Part shown: one piece after another, positions 8,038-17,390 of the stretch
Layout of the letters: each line of letters opens with the position of its first letter
How positions within the stretch are numbered: the stretch's first letter is position 1
Assembly (NCBI RefSeq): GCF_000024065.1
Contig: NC_013174.1
Location: forward strand, 2,232,001 to 2,296,000
DNA length: 64,000 nt
Direction: 5' to 3'
DNA from: Jonesia denitrificans DSM 20603
GTDB lineage: Bacteria; Actinomycetota; Actinomycetes; Actinomycetales; Cellulomonadaceae
Notes under the pieces: model-generated
The model's input: the letters and a program-made list of their open reading frames with translations, nothing else
Databases searched by the model: none
Told to the model about the DNA's origin: nothing
Program-made: the position numbers and the translations under genes

Positions 8038-9600
8038 ATGACCACCCCCACCCCACCACCTCCGCCCCCAACCCCTGAAGACAACGCACCCACCGGTGCG
8101 AGACGTCTCCACCCAGTGCGTGCCTGGTTTGAACGACGATCCCTCAATGCACGGCTCACCGCACTTGTCATGCTCATCCTCACCGCAGGCCTGATGTCAG
8201 CGACCTTGCTCACCACCACCATCGTGCGCAACTACCTCATCCAGTCCATCGACGACGACCTCACCACGACCTACTCCAACATCGCCAGTCAGATCATCAC
8301 CGATCAATCAGGAACCTCCATCCTTCCCTCGGACTACTATCTCGCCGTCGGTAACAGCAACGGGCTCCTGAACTACTGGGTCCAACCCGAAACTGCCAAT
8401 AGCCTCGGCGTCCCCGACCTCAACACCTACCTACGACGCGACTTCCCCCACACGCAAATCCCTTACGACGAGCCCTTCACCACCGACGCTGTCATGACCT
8501 CCGCCCAGTGGCGGGTCCTCATCCAACGATTTCACTCCAACGTCGGACCCATCGACATTTACGTAGCACTCCCTCTCACAGAAACTGAACAACTCGTTGA
8601 CCATGTGCAACGCATCCTCATGCTCACCGGTCTGTCAATCATCGCAATCGGCGGGGCCATCGGATCGCTCGCCGTGTCCCGCTCCCTGAAACCACTGGCT
8701 GGAATCGAACGAACCGCCGCAGCCATCGCCCAAGGTGACCTCTCCCGGCGTATCCCGCAGTCTCCCGCAAGCACTGAAGTTGGTTCCCTCGCCCGCTCCC
8801 TCAACACCATGCTCGCCACCATCGAACGAGCCTTCGCCGCCCAAGAAGCGTCGGAAGCGAAAATGCGGCGCTTCGTGTCAGATGCATCCCACGAACTGCG
8901 CACCCCACTAGCCACAATCCGCGGCTACGGTGAGCTCTACCGCATGGGCGCACTCACCGACACCGACGCCCTCAACGACACCATGCGTCGCATCGAAGAC
9001 TCCGCAACCCGCATGGGATCCCTCGTCGACGATCTCCTTGCCCTCGCCCGCCTCGACGAAGGACGCCCACTCCACCACGACGACGTTGACGTGACCGTTC
9101 TTAGTCTTGACGCGCTCGCAGACTTACGGGCACTAGACCCCAGCCGCACAGTCACCCTCACGCGACTTGACGGGCGAGCAGGGAGCCCGCCACCACTACA
9201 CGTCATTGGTGACGACGCCAAACTCCGCCAAGTGTTCGCGAACCTTGTGGGCAACGCCATTCGTTACACCCCCGCAGGAAGCCCCGTAGAAATCGCGTTA
9301 GGCCCCCACCCCACCCAACCCGACCACGTCCGCATCGAGTTCCGAGACCACGGCCCAGGAGTAGCAGACGAGCACCGGGAAAAGATCTTTGAACGCTTCT
9401 ACCGTATTGATACCTCCCGCACCCGCGACCTGGGCGGATCTGGACTTGGCCTGGCTATTGTCAGTGCCATCGTCCATGCCCACAACGGGCGCACCCACGT
9501 GAGCGACCCCCCCGGCGGGGGCCTGACCATCACCCTGGACCTCAAGGCCGCGCCAACCAGCAACACCAGCAACACCGGAACAACTGACACAGAACTGTGA
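8038..9600 (+). CDS. PhoR-like sensor histidine kinase
   Basis: A 520-residue membrane histidine kinase. After a Pro-rich cytoplasmic N-terminus (TPTPPPPPPTP), it has TM1 at about 40-63, an extracytoplasmic sensor of ~125 residues, TM2 at about 192-214, a HAMP domain with LAVSRSLKPLAGIERTA, the HisKA box with phospho-acceptor H285 in SDASHELRTPLATIRGYGEL, and a HATPase with NLVGNAIRYTP (N box), DHGPGV (G1) and GSGLGLAIV (G2). It autophosphorylates and should phosphorylate the adjacent PhoP-like regulator. The start ATG at 8038 leaves only 14 bp after the regulator gene; no closer start is plausible because the Pro-rich segment is continuous. Confidence 0.93.
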   Translation: MTTPTPPPPPPTPEDNAPTGARRLHPVRAWFERRSLNARLTALVMLILTAGLMSATLLTTTIVRNYLIQSIDDDLTTTYSNIASQIITDQSGTSILPSDYYLAVGNSNGLLNYWVQPETANSLGVPDLNTYLRRDFPHTQIPYDEPFTTDAVMTSAQWRVLIQRFHSNVGPIDIYVALPLTETEQLVDHVQRILMLTGLSIIAIGGAIGSLAVSRSLKPLAGIERTAAAIAQGDLSRRIPQSPASTEVGSLARSLNTMLATIERAFAAQEASEAKMRRFVSDASHELRTPLATIRGYGELYRMGALTDTDALNDTMRRIEDSATRMGSLVDDLLALARLDEGRPLHHDDVDVTVLSLDALADLRALDPSRTVTLTRLDGRAGSPPPLHVIGDDAKLRQVFANLVGNAIRYTPAGSPVEIALGPHPTQPDHVRIEFRDHGPGVADEHREKIFERFYRIDTSRTRDLGGSGLGLAIVSAIVHAHNGRTHVSDPPGGGLTITLDLKAAPTSNTSNTGTTDTEL

Positions 9601-9644
9601 TCCACGAGCGCAGAAACTCACTGCCGTTCGGCACCTAAGAGGGC

Positions 9645-9650
9645 TACTAT
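9645..9650 (+). promoter_or_regulatory. Possible -10 element ahead of the HD-family gene
   Basis: TACTAT lies in the 168-bp gap after the kinase gene and would give the HD-family gene a leader of roughly 110 bases. No convincing -35 is present. Confidence 0.3.
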
Positions 9651-9768
9651 GGGCGATGAGGTGGCACCGGACGCCGCGCCCCAGCGCACGCCCCACCGGT
9701 TCTACCTTCTGGAGTGACACCCCCGTCACTGCCAGAACCAGTGTGTCTCACCAGAGCAGAGGGTCCAC

Positions 9769-10497
9769 ATGTTCACCGAGACTACTGAGATACCTCAGTG
9801 GCTCCTTTCCTCGTGGTTGCGCAGCTGTCAAGCTGCCGGCGCGACCGCCAATGACGCAGAACTGATCGCGGTGTGTCGTGATCTGATCGACCGATGGAAC
9901 GGCGAGGATCGCTGCTACCACGGTGTCAAACACCTCGTCGACGTCCTCACACACGTTGACGAACTCGCTGCAGAAGCTCAAGACCCCGATCTTGTTCGAC
10001 TTGCCGCCTGGTACCACGGTGCAGTGTTTTCTGCAGAAGCGCACAGGGCTTACGCGAACGAAGCTGGCGAAGACGAAGTCGCCTCCGGTGTACTCGCACG
10101 CACACAACTCGCGTCTTTAGGAGTACCAGAGGACAACGCCGAAAAAGTGTCGCGTCTCGTCACGAACCTCGTGCGACACAAAGGAAGCGGTTCAAGCACT
10201 GACGGGGCTGTGTTGTGCGACGCCGACCTCGCAGTCCTTAAGTCAGACCCGCAACACTACAAGCACTACCTTGCAGCGATCCGTGAGGAATACTCCCACA
10301 TCCCTGTTATCGATTTCGTGCGGGCCCGACTACGTATTGTCACCCGGCTGTTGGAGCGGGAAAACCTTTTCTCCACAGCTGGGGCGCAAGGATGGGAAGA
10401 AGCTGCCCGCCAAAACCTCATCGCAGAACAAGCTCGCCTGACCAAAGAACTCAAGAAACTCTCTCAGGCAGACGAACCAGTCGCCCACAGCGCCTGA
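9769..10497 (+). CDS. HD-superfamily protein (COG4339-like) with altered HD motif
   Basis: The 242-residue protein follows the predicted metal-dependent phosphohydrolase family of COG4339: CYHGVKHLVDVL near residue 50 stands for the first His, AAWYHGAVF at 79-87 for the HD signature, and LCDADLAVL near 149-157 for the last metal Asp. The usual WFHDAVY is here WYHGAVF, so the Asp next to H83 is Gly84 (codon GGT at 10018-10020). That residue normally ligates metal, so catalysis may be weakened or lost, though the rest of the fold is intact. A moderately good Shine-Dalgarno (AGAGGG) precedes ATG 9769. The substrate is unknown. Confidence 0.82.
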   Translation: MFTETTEIPQWLLSSWLRSCQAAGATANDAELIAVCRDLIDRWNGEDRCYHGVKHLVDVLTHVDELAAEAQDPDLVRLAAWYHGAVFSAEAHRAYANEAGEDEVASGVLARTQLASLGVPEDNAEKVSRLVTNLVRHKGSGSSTDGAVLCDADLAVLKSDPQHYKHYLAAIREEYSHIPVIDFVRARLRIVTRLLERENLFSTAGAQGWEEAARQNLIAEQARLTKELKKLSQADEPVAHSA

Positions 10498-10629
10498 CAC
10501 CACTGATCTCCACAACATGACCGGTGGTGGATCGTGCACTCGCTTCACTGGCGTCCACTGTGTTCTACCCTTCCAGGTGTCATGACACGCAGCCAAAACT
10601 GCGTGTCGAATCCCACCTTGGAGGTTGCC

Positions 10630-10920
10630 ATGTCATCTTTTGCGGTCGATACCGCCGCTGTCACCCACGCGGCATCAAATGTGTCCCGATCCATTTCCTC
10701 AATCCGCGCCGACGTCCACACACTGATGCGTCACCTCCAAGAGCTGCAAAACTCCTGGCGTGGTGAAGCGTCCGCCGAGTTTCAAGCAGCATCAGCACAA
10801 TGGCACAGCACCCAAGCACAAGTTGAGGTGTCGCTCGAGTCGTTGGGGCATGCACTAGGACGCACTGCGGATGTCTACCTCGAAGCAGAACACAACATTC
10901 GCAGCGCCTTTCGGCGCTAG
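10630..10920 (+). CDS. WXG100-family (ESAT-6-like) protein
   Basis: The 96-residue helical-hairpin protein has the WXG turn at W43-R-G45 (NSWRGEAS), the right length for a WXG100 type VII secretion substrate, and a C-terminal Y-x3-E element (VYLEAE) like the YxxxD/E export signal. ATG 10630 was chosen because TTGGAGG precedes it at proper spacing; an in-frame upstream start at 10534 would add a tail foreign to the family. It stands alone: no partner WXG100 gene, EccC ATPase or other ESX gene lies nearby. It is convergent with groEL across a strong hairpin. Confidence 0.88.
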   Translation: MSSFAVDTAAVTHAASNVSRSISSIRADVHTLMRHLQELQNSWRGEASAEFQAASAQWHSTQAQVEVSLESLGHALGRTADVYLEAEHNIRSAFRR

Positions 10921-10945
10921 TGTCACGTGCATGTGTCCTTCACAT

Positions 10946-10985
10946 ACAAAGGGTGGCCCCCACACGTGTGGGAGCCACCCTTTGT
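10946..10985. terminator. Bidirectional terminator between WXG100 gene and groEL
   Basis: ACAAAGGGTGGC at 10946-10957 pairs perfectly with GCCACCCTTTGT at 10974-10985, and the intervening bases form a second CCCACAC/GTGTGGG stem. It lies between two convergent genes and can serve both. Confidence 0.85.
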
Positions 10986-11027
10986 GACGCTTCGTGGCGC
11001 TACCAGTGAGCGCTACGCATCATGGGA

Positions 11028-12665
<1,638 letters not shown>

Positions 12666-12775
12666 TTATTCCTCCGCTGGTGGCTGTGTGGATGGCTGGC
12701 GATGCCCGCGACGGACGATTCACAACCTCACAGTTCACGTCACTGAGTCAGTGCGAATCTCATCGGTCAGCCGAC

Positions 12776-12839
12776 GTTTTATCACTCTCCATGCGAGAGT
12801 GCCAATTCCATCTTGGCACTCTCGCATGGAGAGTGCAAG
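12776..12839 (-). promoter_or_regulatory. Double CIRCE operator over the groEL promoter
   Basis: Two CIRCE elements lie back to back. Read on the minus strand, the promoter-proximal copy (12805 to 12779) is TTGGCACTC-N9-GAGTGATAA, 16 of 18 matches to TTAGCACTC-N9-GAGTGCTAA; the distal copy (12839 to 12813) is CTTGCACTC-N9-GAGTGCCAA, 15 of 18. Their spacers are reverse complements, so 12783-12805 and 12813-12835 form a perfect 23-bp inverted repeat around a 7-base centre. A promoter fits inside: -35 TTGGCA (12805-12800), 18-bp spacer, -10 TAAAAC (12781-12776). HrcA is the known CIRCE repressor. The hairpin may also terminate the upstream GyrI-like gene. Confidence 0.88.
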
Positions 12840-12845
12840 ATCGGG

Positions 12846-13328
12846 TTAGGCGATCGGCCAGGAGAGTTCTGTGACACACGCACGCTGATCGCCGTGTTCA
12901 TCTGGCAGCCGAATGTAACTGGCCCAGGACACAGGACCCGGACCATAGCCGTTTTCACCTAACCACGCACGCAAATGGTCATAGCCATCAGCTAAGTATT
13001 CGTGGCTCCCCTGCACAATGAGTGAGGCAACTGGCCCACCGGGCAGCGTCCCCATGGTGATGCGTTGTGTTGTGGGAACCTTCACCGTGACCGGGTAAGC
13101 CGCAGCAACCTCCATCATGGTGGACGATGCGATGTGGGACAACGTCACTGGAGGGCCACTAACCGGGATCCTATTGAGATTCAACCACGACGCTAGCTCC
13201 GGAAAAGCCGTGGCATAAAACGCTGACACATGGGCTGGATTCAACGTGCCACGGATGAGAACAACCGGTTGCGGTTGGCGCATCGTCACACGCGGGTCCG
13301 AGAACGCGTTGCCCACTCGAAAACTCAT
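12846..13328 (-). CDS. GyrI-like / effector-binding domain protein
   Basis: A 160-residue protein resembling the GyrI-like small-molecule-binding fold (two SHS2-type repeats) found in AraC/MerR effector domains: [17 protein letters not shown] begins the first half, a long Ala-rich helix-containing segment ([13 protein letters not shown]) and [26 protein letters not shown] form the middle, and it ends with the typical acidic-Trp-Pro-Ile strand (TELSWPIA). There is no DNA-binding domain, so it is a stand-alone sensor or binding module. ATG 13328 was preferred to GTG 13337, since GGAGG lies about 10 bases before the former and only 1-2 before the latter. Its ligand is unknown. Confidence 0.7.
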   Translation of the reverse strand: MSFRVGNAFSDPRVTMRQPQPVVLIRGTLNPAHVSAFYATAFPELASWLNLNRIPVSGPPVTLSHIASSTMMEVAAAYPVTVKVPTTQRITMGTLPGGPVASLIVQGSHEYLADGYDHLRAWLGENGYGPGPVSWASYIRLPDEHGDQRACVTELSWPIA

Positions 13329-13542
13329 GCCGACCACGCCTCCTCACCCGATGTCCTGTGGCGACGGCCTTTCTTAGTGGTGGCCGCACCGCCGCTATTT
13401 CTGCTAGGAGTCTGCCATGCATCGGACGAACGCGACACTCAGGCGATTCCTGCTCTCGATGGTGTATCGACGCGGGCAGGCAGAAAGATAATGGTCATCA
13501 CACAAACAAGGGGCGTAACTGACATCACAGTGTGTCAGATCA

Positions 13543-15018
13543 TCAGCGTGACGGGGCCAGCGAAGGAGGCGTCATCACCCCGAAATCCTGGGCAAGAACC
13601 CGCTGCGCCGCAAACCATCCGCCCAGCCCGTGCACGCCTGGGCCCGGCGGGGTCGAGGACGAACATAACCACATTCTTGCCACCCCCAACGAATACGGAT
13701 CCCGCGACAAGGAAGGGCGAGCAATAATCTGCCACATCGTGGCAGCCCCCGCTGCAATATCTCCACCCACATAGTTGGCATTATGGGCCGACATCTGTGA
13801 TGCAGGGATCGCCTGCGATGCAACAATCGTGTCCCGGAACCCCGGCGCAAAACGTTCGATCTGCGCGATCACCAGGTCCGTCGGATCAACCTCACTATCA
13901 CGCGGCACATGCGCATACGACCATACTGGTCGGTGGCCCGCCACCGCACGGGACGGATCAGCAACCGCAGGGTCAGAAACTAACACCATCGGCGAAGCTG
14001 GAACCACACCCCGATCCACGGCAGCCTCAGCGGCAACCATCTCACCACGGGTACCCCCCACATGCACAGTCCCTGCCCCCCGCATCCGCGAGTCCCCCCA
14101 AGGGATTGGCTCACTCACCACAAAATCAACCTTCGCTGCAGCATTTCCATACCGAAACCGTTCCAATGCGCGCCGCAACCGAGCAGGGACAGCATCCCCC
14201 ACAATCGACAACGCCGCATGCGGGGTCGTATCAAACACCACAGACCGCGCCCTCGGTAGATCGCCACGCTCCACCACCCGGCACCCAGTGACCACCCTGC
14301 CACCGTGCGCCACAAGATCAGCAACAAGCGCATCGACAATCACCTGGGACCCACCCTGAGGGATCACCCACCCATGACTGTGTGCCAACGCCCCCAACAT
14401 CAGAGCAGTACCAGCACCTGCAAACGACGGCAGCGGAGAAATCGCGTGCGACGCCACCCCGGTCAATAACGCAGGAGCAGCATCACCGTGAAACCGCGCA
14501 TTCCACAGTGGACTTCCCTGTTCCACGACAGCAGCCCCAAACGAGGCCATCCCCCACGCACGGGACAACAGGTGTGCGGGAAGAGACCGTTTATCACTGA
14601 GCGCAGCAGCAATCACCGCATCTGGGCGGGAGGCAAGAGGCTCCATCAACGCCCGCCACGCGCCGTCATCACCGCCCAACTCGCGAGCAGTACGATCAAG
14701 GCTGCGATAGGCAACGGCAGCGCGACGTGCATCAAGTGGTTGGGCGTACTGAACCTCTGGTTCATGCAGGACCACACCGCGAGCTGCTAAATCAAACTCG
14801 ACAAAAAACGGGGACGCAACAGCCATTGGGTGCACGGCGGAACACAGGTCATGTCGCATCCCCGACATCAGTCCAAGATCGACGGTGCGGGCCCCGCCAC
14901 CAACTGTGTCGTTGGCTTCCAGCACCACAACGGACAACCCCGCCCGTGCGCAGGTCACTGCGGCAGCGAGCCCGTTGGGGCCGCTGCCCACAACAACCAC
15001 GTCCACTGCGTCACTCAT
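13543..15018 (-). CDS. FAD-dependent oxidoreductase, phytoene-desaturase-like (COG1233)
   Basis: The 491-residue protein starts with a dinucleotide-binding fold, VVVVGSGPNGLAAAVTCARAG, followed by the acidic residue of VVVLEANDTVGGGART, the FAD signature of the phytoene desaturase/amine oxidase superfamily. The middle contains WVIPQGGSQVIVDAL and the end HGLGGWFAAQRVL, a usual C-terminal FAD contact. The family includes carotenoid desaturases and retinol-type dehydrogenases, but no carotenoid genes lie nearby, so the substrate is undetermined. It sits 12 bp after the LytR_C gene, on the same strand, and may be co-transcribed with it. Confidence 0.85.
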   Translation of the reverse strand: MSDAVDVVVVGSGPNGLAAAVTCARAGLSVVVLEANDTVGGGARTVDLGLMSGMRHDLCSAVHPMAVASPFFVEFDLAARGVVLHEPEVQYAQPLDARRAAVAYRSLDRTARELGGDDGAWRALMEPLASRPDAVIAAALSDKRSLPAHLLSRAWGMASFGAAVVEQGSPLWNARFHGDAAPALLTGVASHAISPLPSFAGAGTALMLGALAHSHGWVIPQGGSQVIVDALVADLVAHGGRVVTGCRVVERGDLPRARSVVFDTTPHAALSIVGDAVPARLRRALERFRYGNAAAKVDFVVSEPIPWGDSRMRGAGTVHVGGTRGEMVAAEAAVDRGVVPASPMVLVSDPAVADPSRAVAGHRPVWSYAHVPRDSEVDPTDLVIAQIERFAPGFRDTIVASQAIPASQMSAHNANYVGGDIAAGAATMWQIIARPSLSRDPYSLGVARMWLCSSSTPPGPGVHGLGGWFAAQRVLAQDFGVMTPPSLAPSR

Positions 15019-15030
15019 GGGCGACGCCCG

Positions 15031-15690
15031 TTACCTAATGACAACCGAGATATTCGCCCGGAGGGACTCTACTTCAACAAGTTGCGTGATCCCGAGGACC
15101 TCTCCCACCCGTTCAGCCGTTCCGCGGTTGTCAGCACCAAGGTAGTAAATCAGCGACGAAGTGGGGGGTTCACCCTCAAAGTTGGCAGCTTCAACGGCGG
15201 TAAAACCGTCTGCCGTGAGTTTGTCGGCGAACTGCCCTGCTTGCCCAGCAACCGACCCGGCGTTAAGAACTCGAACCGACGCTGTCCGATCTACTGTCGC
15301 TGCTGGTGTTTCTTCCGGCTCTTCTGAGTCCGTTCCTTCACCAGTGTCGCCCCCGTCATCGGTGGTGTTGTCGGCCGGTTCTTCGTTGTCTTCCGTCTGC
15401 CCGTCGCCTTCTGCACCGTCCCCCTCACCGTCAGTAGCGGTGTCCTGTGTGTCTGCTGGAGTCTGTTCCCCAGCGACGTCGGTGATGGCTTCAGAGACTT
15501 TAGAATCAGGGTTTTGTGTCAGGAACCAGATGGCACCCGCACCCAACATGGCACACAAAACGGCGGTCATGACATAGGGCCATAACCGTTGCCACGCAGT
15601 ACGTGGAGTGCGGTGGACTCCGGGGTGAGGGATGTCGCCTGGGGCGAGATCGAACTCATCCCGCGGGTAGTTCGGTGCTCTCTTGCTCAC
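15031..15690 (-). CDS. Membrane-anchored LytR C-terminal (LytR_C) domain protein
   Basis: The 219-residue protein has a short cytoplasmic N-terminus, one membrane helix at about 36-58 (LWPYVMTAVLCAMLGAGAIW), an Asp/Glu/Thr-rich flexible linker (~60-130) and a C-terminal LytR_C domain (about 135-219) starting TASVRVLNAGSVAGQAG. LytR_C domains lie outside the membrane and are often attached to wall-polymer ligases; here the catalytic LCP part is absent. It starts at GTG 15690. DUF3263 followed by a LytR_C protein near groEL is a conserved actinobacterial arrangement (as in Mycobacterium Rv0430-Rv0431). An exact function has not been established. Confidence 0.85.
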   Translation of the reverse strand: MSKRAPNYPRDEFDLAPGDIPHPGVHRTPRTAWQRLWPYVMTAVLCAMLGAGAIWFLTQNPDSKVSEAITDVAGEQTPADTQDTATDGEGDGAEGDGQTEDNEEPADNTTDDGGDTGEGTDSEEPEETPAATVDRTASVRVLNAGSVAGQAGQFADKLTADGFTAVEAANFEGEPPTSSLIYYLGADNRGTAERVGEVLGITQLVEVESLRANISVVIR

Positions 15691-15860
15691 GGCCCAAGAC
15701 TACCGGCTCCATCTGAGATGACAAGGTCCTCCTCTCCCCTTCTCGGACCACCTCCCCGGGAGATCCGCGTCATTGTGCGGTTTCTTCGGTGCTTGACGAT
15801 GCGCGTCACGTGCGGCGTGTTTCGATGAGCGCAGCGCTGTGGACTAGGCGGTGCGGCGGG

Positions 15861-16154
15861 TTAGGACGGCAGGAACCGTGCTGCGGTACGGCCGTTTTTC
15901 TCGGTCATTGTTCGGATTCGTCGAACGACTGCTGGCGCGTGGTGTGCGGCGCAGGGCTTAGTGACCACATAGGCAAGGAGTTGGTAGTAGCTGGTCACAG
16001 ACAGGCCCAGCTCTTCGGCGATAGCGCGTTCTTTCGATGCGGTCCGGGTCCACGTGCGCGATTCGAGGTCGAGGACCGCTCGTTCCTGCTCAGTGAGGTA
16101 ATCCGCAGGGCGGCGAGTAGCGGGGACTGGTTCGGGGGCATCGTGATTCGTCAC
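15861..16154 (-). CDS. DUF3263 small helix-turn-helix-like protein
   Basis: A 97-residue protein with the DUF3263 core: LTEQERAVLDLESRTW, then ASKERAIAEELGLSVTSYYQLL, which reads like a sigma-70-region-4 or helix-turn-helix segment, and a basic tail RRIRTMTEKNGRTAARF. It probably binds nucleic acid, but no target is known. GTG 16154 was chosen; AAGGGG abuts it and a -10-like TATCGT is about 6 bases upstream, so initiation may be leaderless. It is divergent from the SGNH hydrolase gene. Confidence 0.83.
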   Translation of the reverse strand: MTNHDAPEPVPATRRPADYLTEQERAVLDLESRTWTRTASKERAIAEELGLSVTSYYQLLAYVVTKPCAAHHAPAVVRRIRTMTEKNGRTAARFLPS

Positions 16155-16249
16155 CCCTTAACGATAAGGTGAGAGTCTGACATGAATCTCGGGCGGCCAC
16201 GCGTTGACCCCAGGTGGAAAAACGCCTGACAACGGAGAAGAATACACAC

Positions 16250-17155
16250 GTGAACCACGCATCGACACCACAATCCTCCGCTGACCACTCCTCTGCTCCT
16301 CATGACCACATGAACTCATCAGGCCAGTTCGAGGCCCGCTCAACGCCGACTGTTGAACTATCCTCTGAGCCTCCCCAGTGGCGTTCGTATGTGGCTATTG
16401 GCGACTCCTTCAGCGAAGGACTGTGGGATGTGGCCCCAGAAAACCCGGACGTGTGTCGAGGGTGGGCAGACATGCTGGCGCTTACACTGTCGAGTCGGCG
16501 TCAAGCGGCTGGGCTTTCGCCGTTGTCATACGCGAACCTTGCCATTCGTGGACGACTTCTTCGGCCGATCATTTCTGAGCAGTTGCCTCGCGCATTGGAT
16601 ATGTCACCTGATCTTATTTCCATCATTGGTGGCGGTAATGACATTTTGCGGCCCGCTGTCGACGTTGACCTGATTGCCGCTCACTTGGATCATGCTGTGG
16701 CGCAAGCACGCGCAACGGGCGCTGATGTGCTCCTCGCCACAGGAACAGACTTTTCTGGACGGGGTTCGTTAGCTTTTACGCGGTCTCGCACAGCAATCTT
16801 TAACTCCCACATTTGGTCAATTGCTCAGCGTCATGGCGCCTATGTGGCAAACATGTGGGGGCACCGCACAATCAGCGACCCGCGGATGTGGGCAGAAGAC
16901 CGCATCCATCTCACCACACAGGGGCATCGCCGCGTTGCGGATATGGCGTTGGTGGGGTTGGGGCTCCAGCCTGAAGATCCTGGGTTTGATGCTCCTCTTG
17001 ATGACCCACAACCGAAAAACCCTCGCGTGCGTGCACGCGAGAACATTGTGTGGGCTCGGGAACATGTTGGTCCTTGGATCAAGCGTCGCTTAACTGGGAC
17101 GTCAACAGGGGATACCCGGGTGGCGAAGTACCCGACGTTAGAGCCCATCGATTAA
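16250..17155 (+). CDS. SGNH/GDSL-family hydrolase
   Basis: A ~301-residue esterase-like protein. Block I is YVAIGDSFSEGL with the catalytic Ser, block III is IGGGNDIL with the oxyanion Asn, and block V is DRIHLTTQGHRRVA with the catalytic Asp and His. The family cleaves esters of lipids, acylated sugars or wall polymers; the substrate here is unknown. No signal peptide is visible; the Ser/His-rich N-terminal ~45 residues look disordered. GTG 16250 was chosen because GGAGAAG lies properly upstream; an in-frame GTG at 16214 lacks one. It is followed by a long hairpin and the convergent tRNA-Thr gene. Confidence 0.88.
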   Translation: MNHASTPQSSADHSSAPHDHMNSSGQFEARSTPTVELSSEPPQWRSYVAIGDSFSEGLWDVAPENPDVCRGWADMLALTLSSRRQAAGLSPLSYANLAIRGRLLRPIISEQLPRALDMSPDLISIIGGGNDILRPAVDVDLIAAHLDHAVAQARATGADVLLATGTDFSGRGSLAFTRSRTAIFNSHIWSIAQRHGAYVANMWGHRTISDPRMWAEDRIHLTTQGHRRVADMALVGLGLQPEDPGFDAPLDDPQPKNPRVRARENIVWAREHVGPWIKRRLTGTSTGDTRVAKYPTLEPID

Positions 17156-17178
17156 TGATCAGCATCAGGTGCCTCGCA

Positions 17179-17226
17179 CACGAAGTAAGCCCCACCACAT
17201 GGTCATGTGGTGGGGCTTACTTCGTG
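17179..17226. terminator. Long perfect hairpin between SGNH gene and tRNA-Thr
   Basis: Bases 17179-17200 pair with 17205-17226 around the loop GGTC, a 22-bp perfect stem (CGAAGTAAGCCCCACCACAT in the left arm). It lies between convergent genes and can end both transcripts. Its right end overlaps the encoded CCA of the tRNA, so the tRNA's 3' processing and termination are physically linked. Confidence 0.85.
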
Positions 17227-17299
17227 GAGCCGCTTGTCGGATTTGAACCGACGACCGCTCGCTTACAAGGCGAGTGCTCTACCACTGAGCTAAAGCGGC
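17225..17299 (-). tRNA. tRNA-Thr (anticodon TGT)
   Basis: On the minus strand a full cloverleaf folds: acceptor GCCGCTT/AAGCGGC, D stem GCTC/GAGC, anticodon stem CTCGC/GCGAG with loop CTTGTAA (anticodon TGT, reading ACA), and T stem GTCGG/CCGAC with TTCGAAT. The discriminator base is T and CCA is encoded (17227-17225). Confidence 0.97.
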
Positions 17300-17390
17300 T
17301 TTCGCACGCAGGCGTGCTGTGTGCGAGTAATAGACTACAACAGAGGTGTCACGGACGCGAAATCGTGTCTGTCACTCATGGTGTGGACTG

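Noticed and set aside
9656-9865. 69-codon frame overlapping the HD-family gene start
   Set aside because: It runs out of frame into the real gene and has no supporting composition, although a -10-like TACTAT is just upstream.
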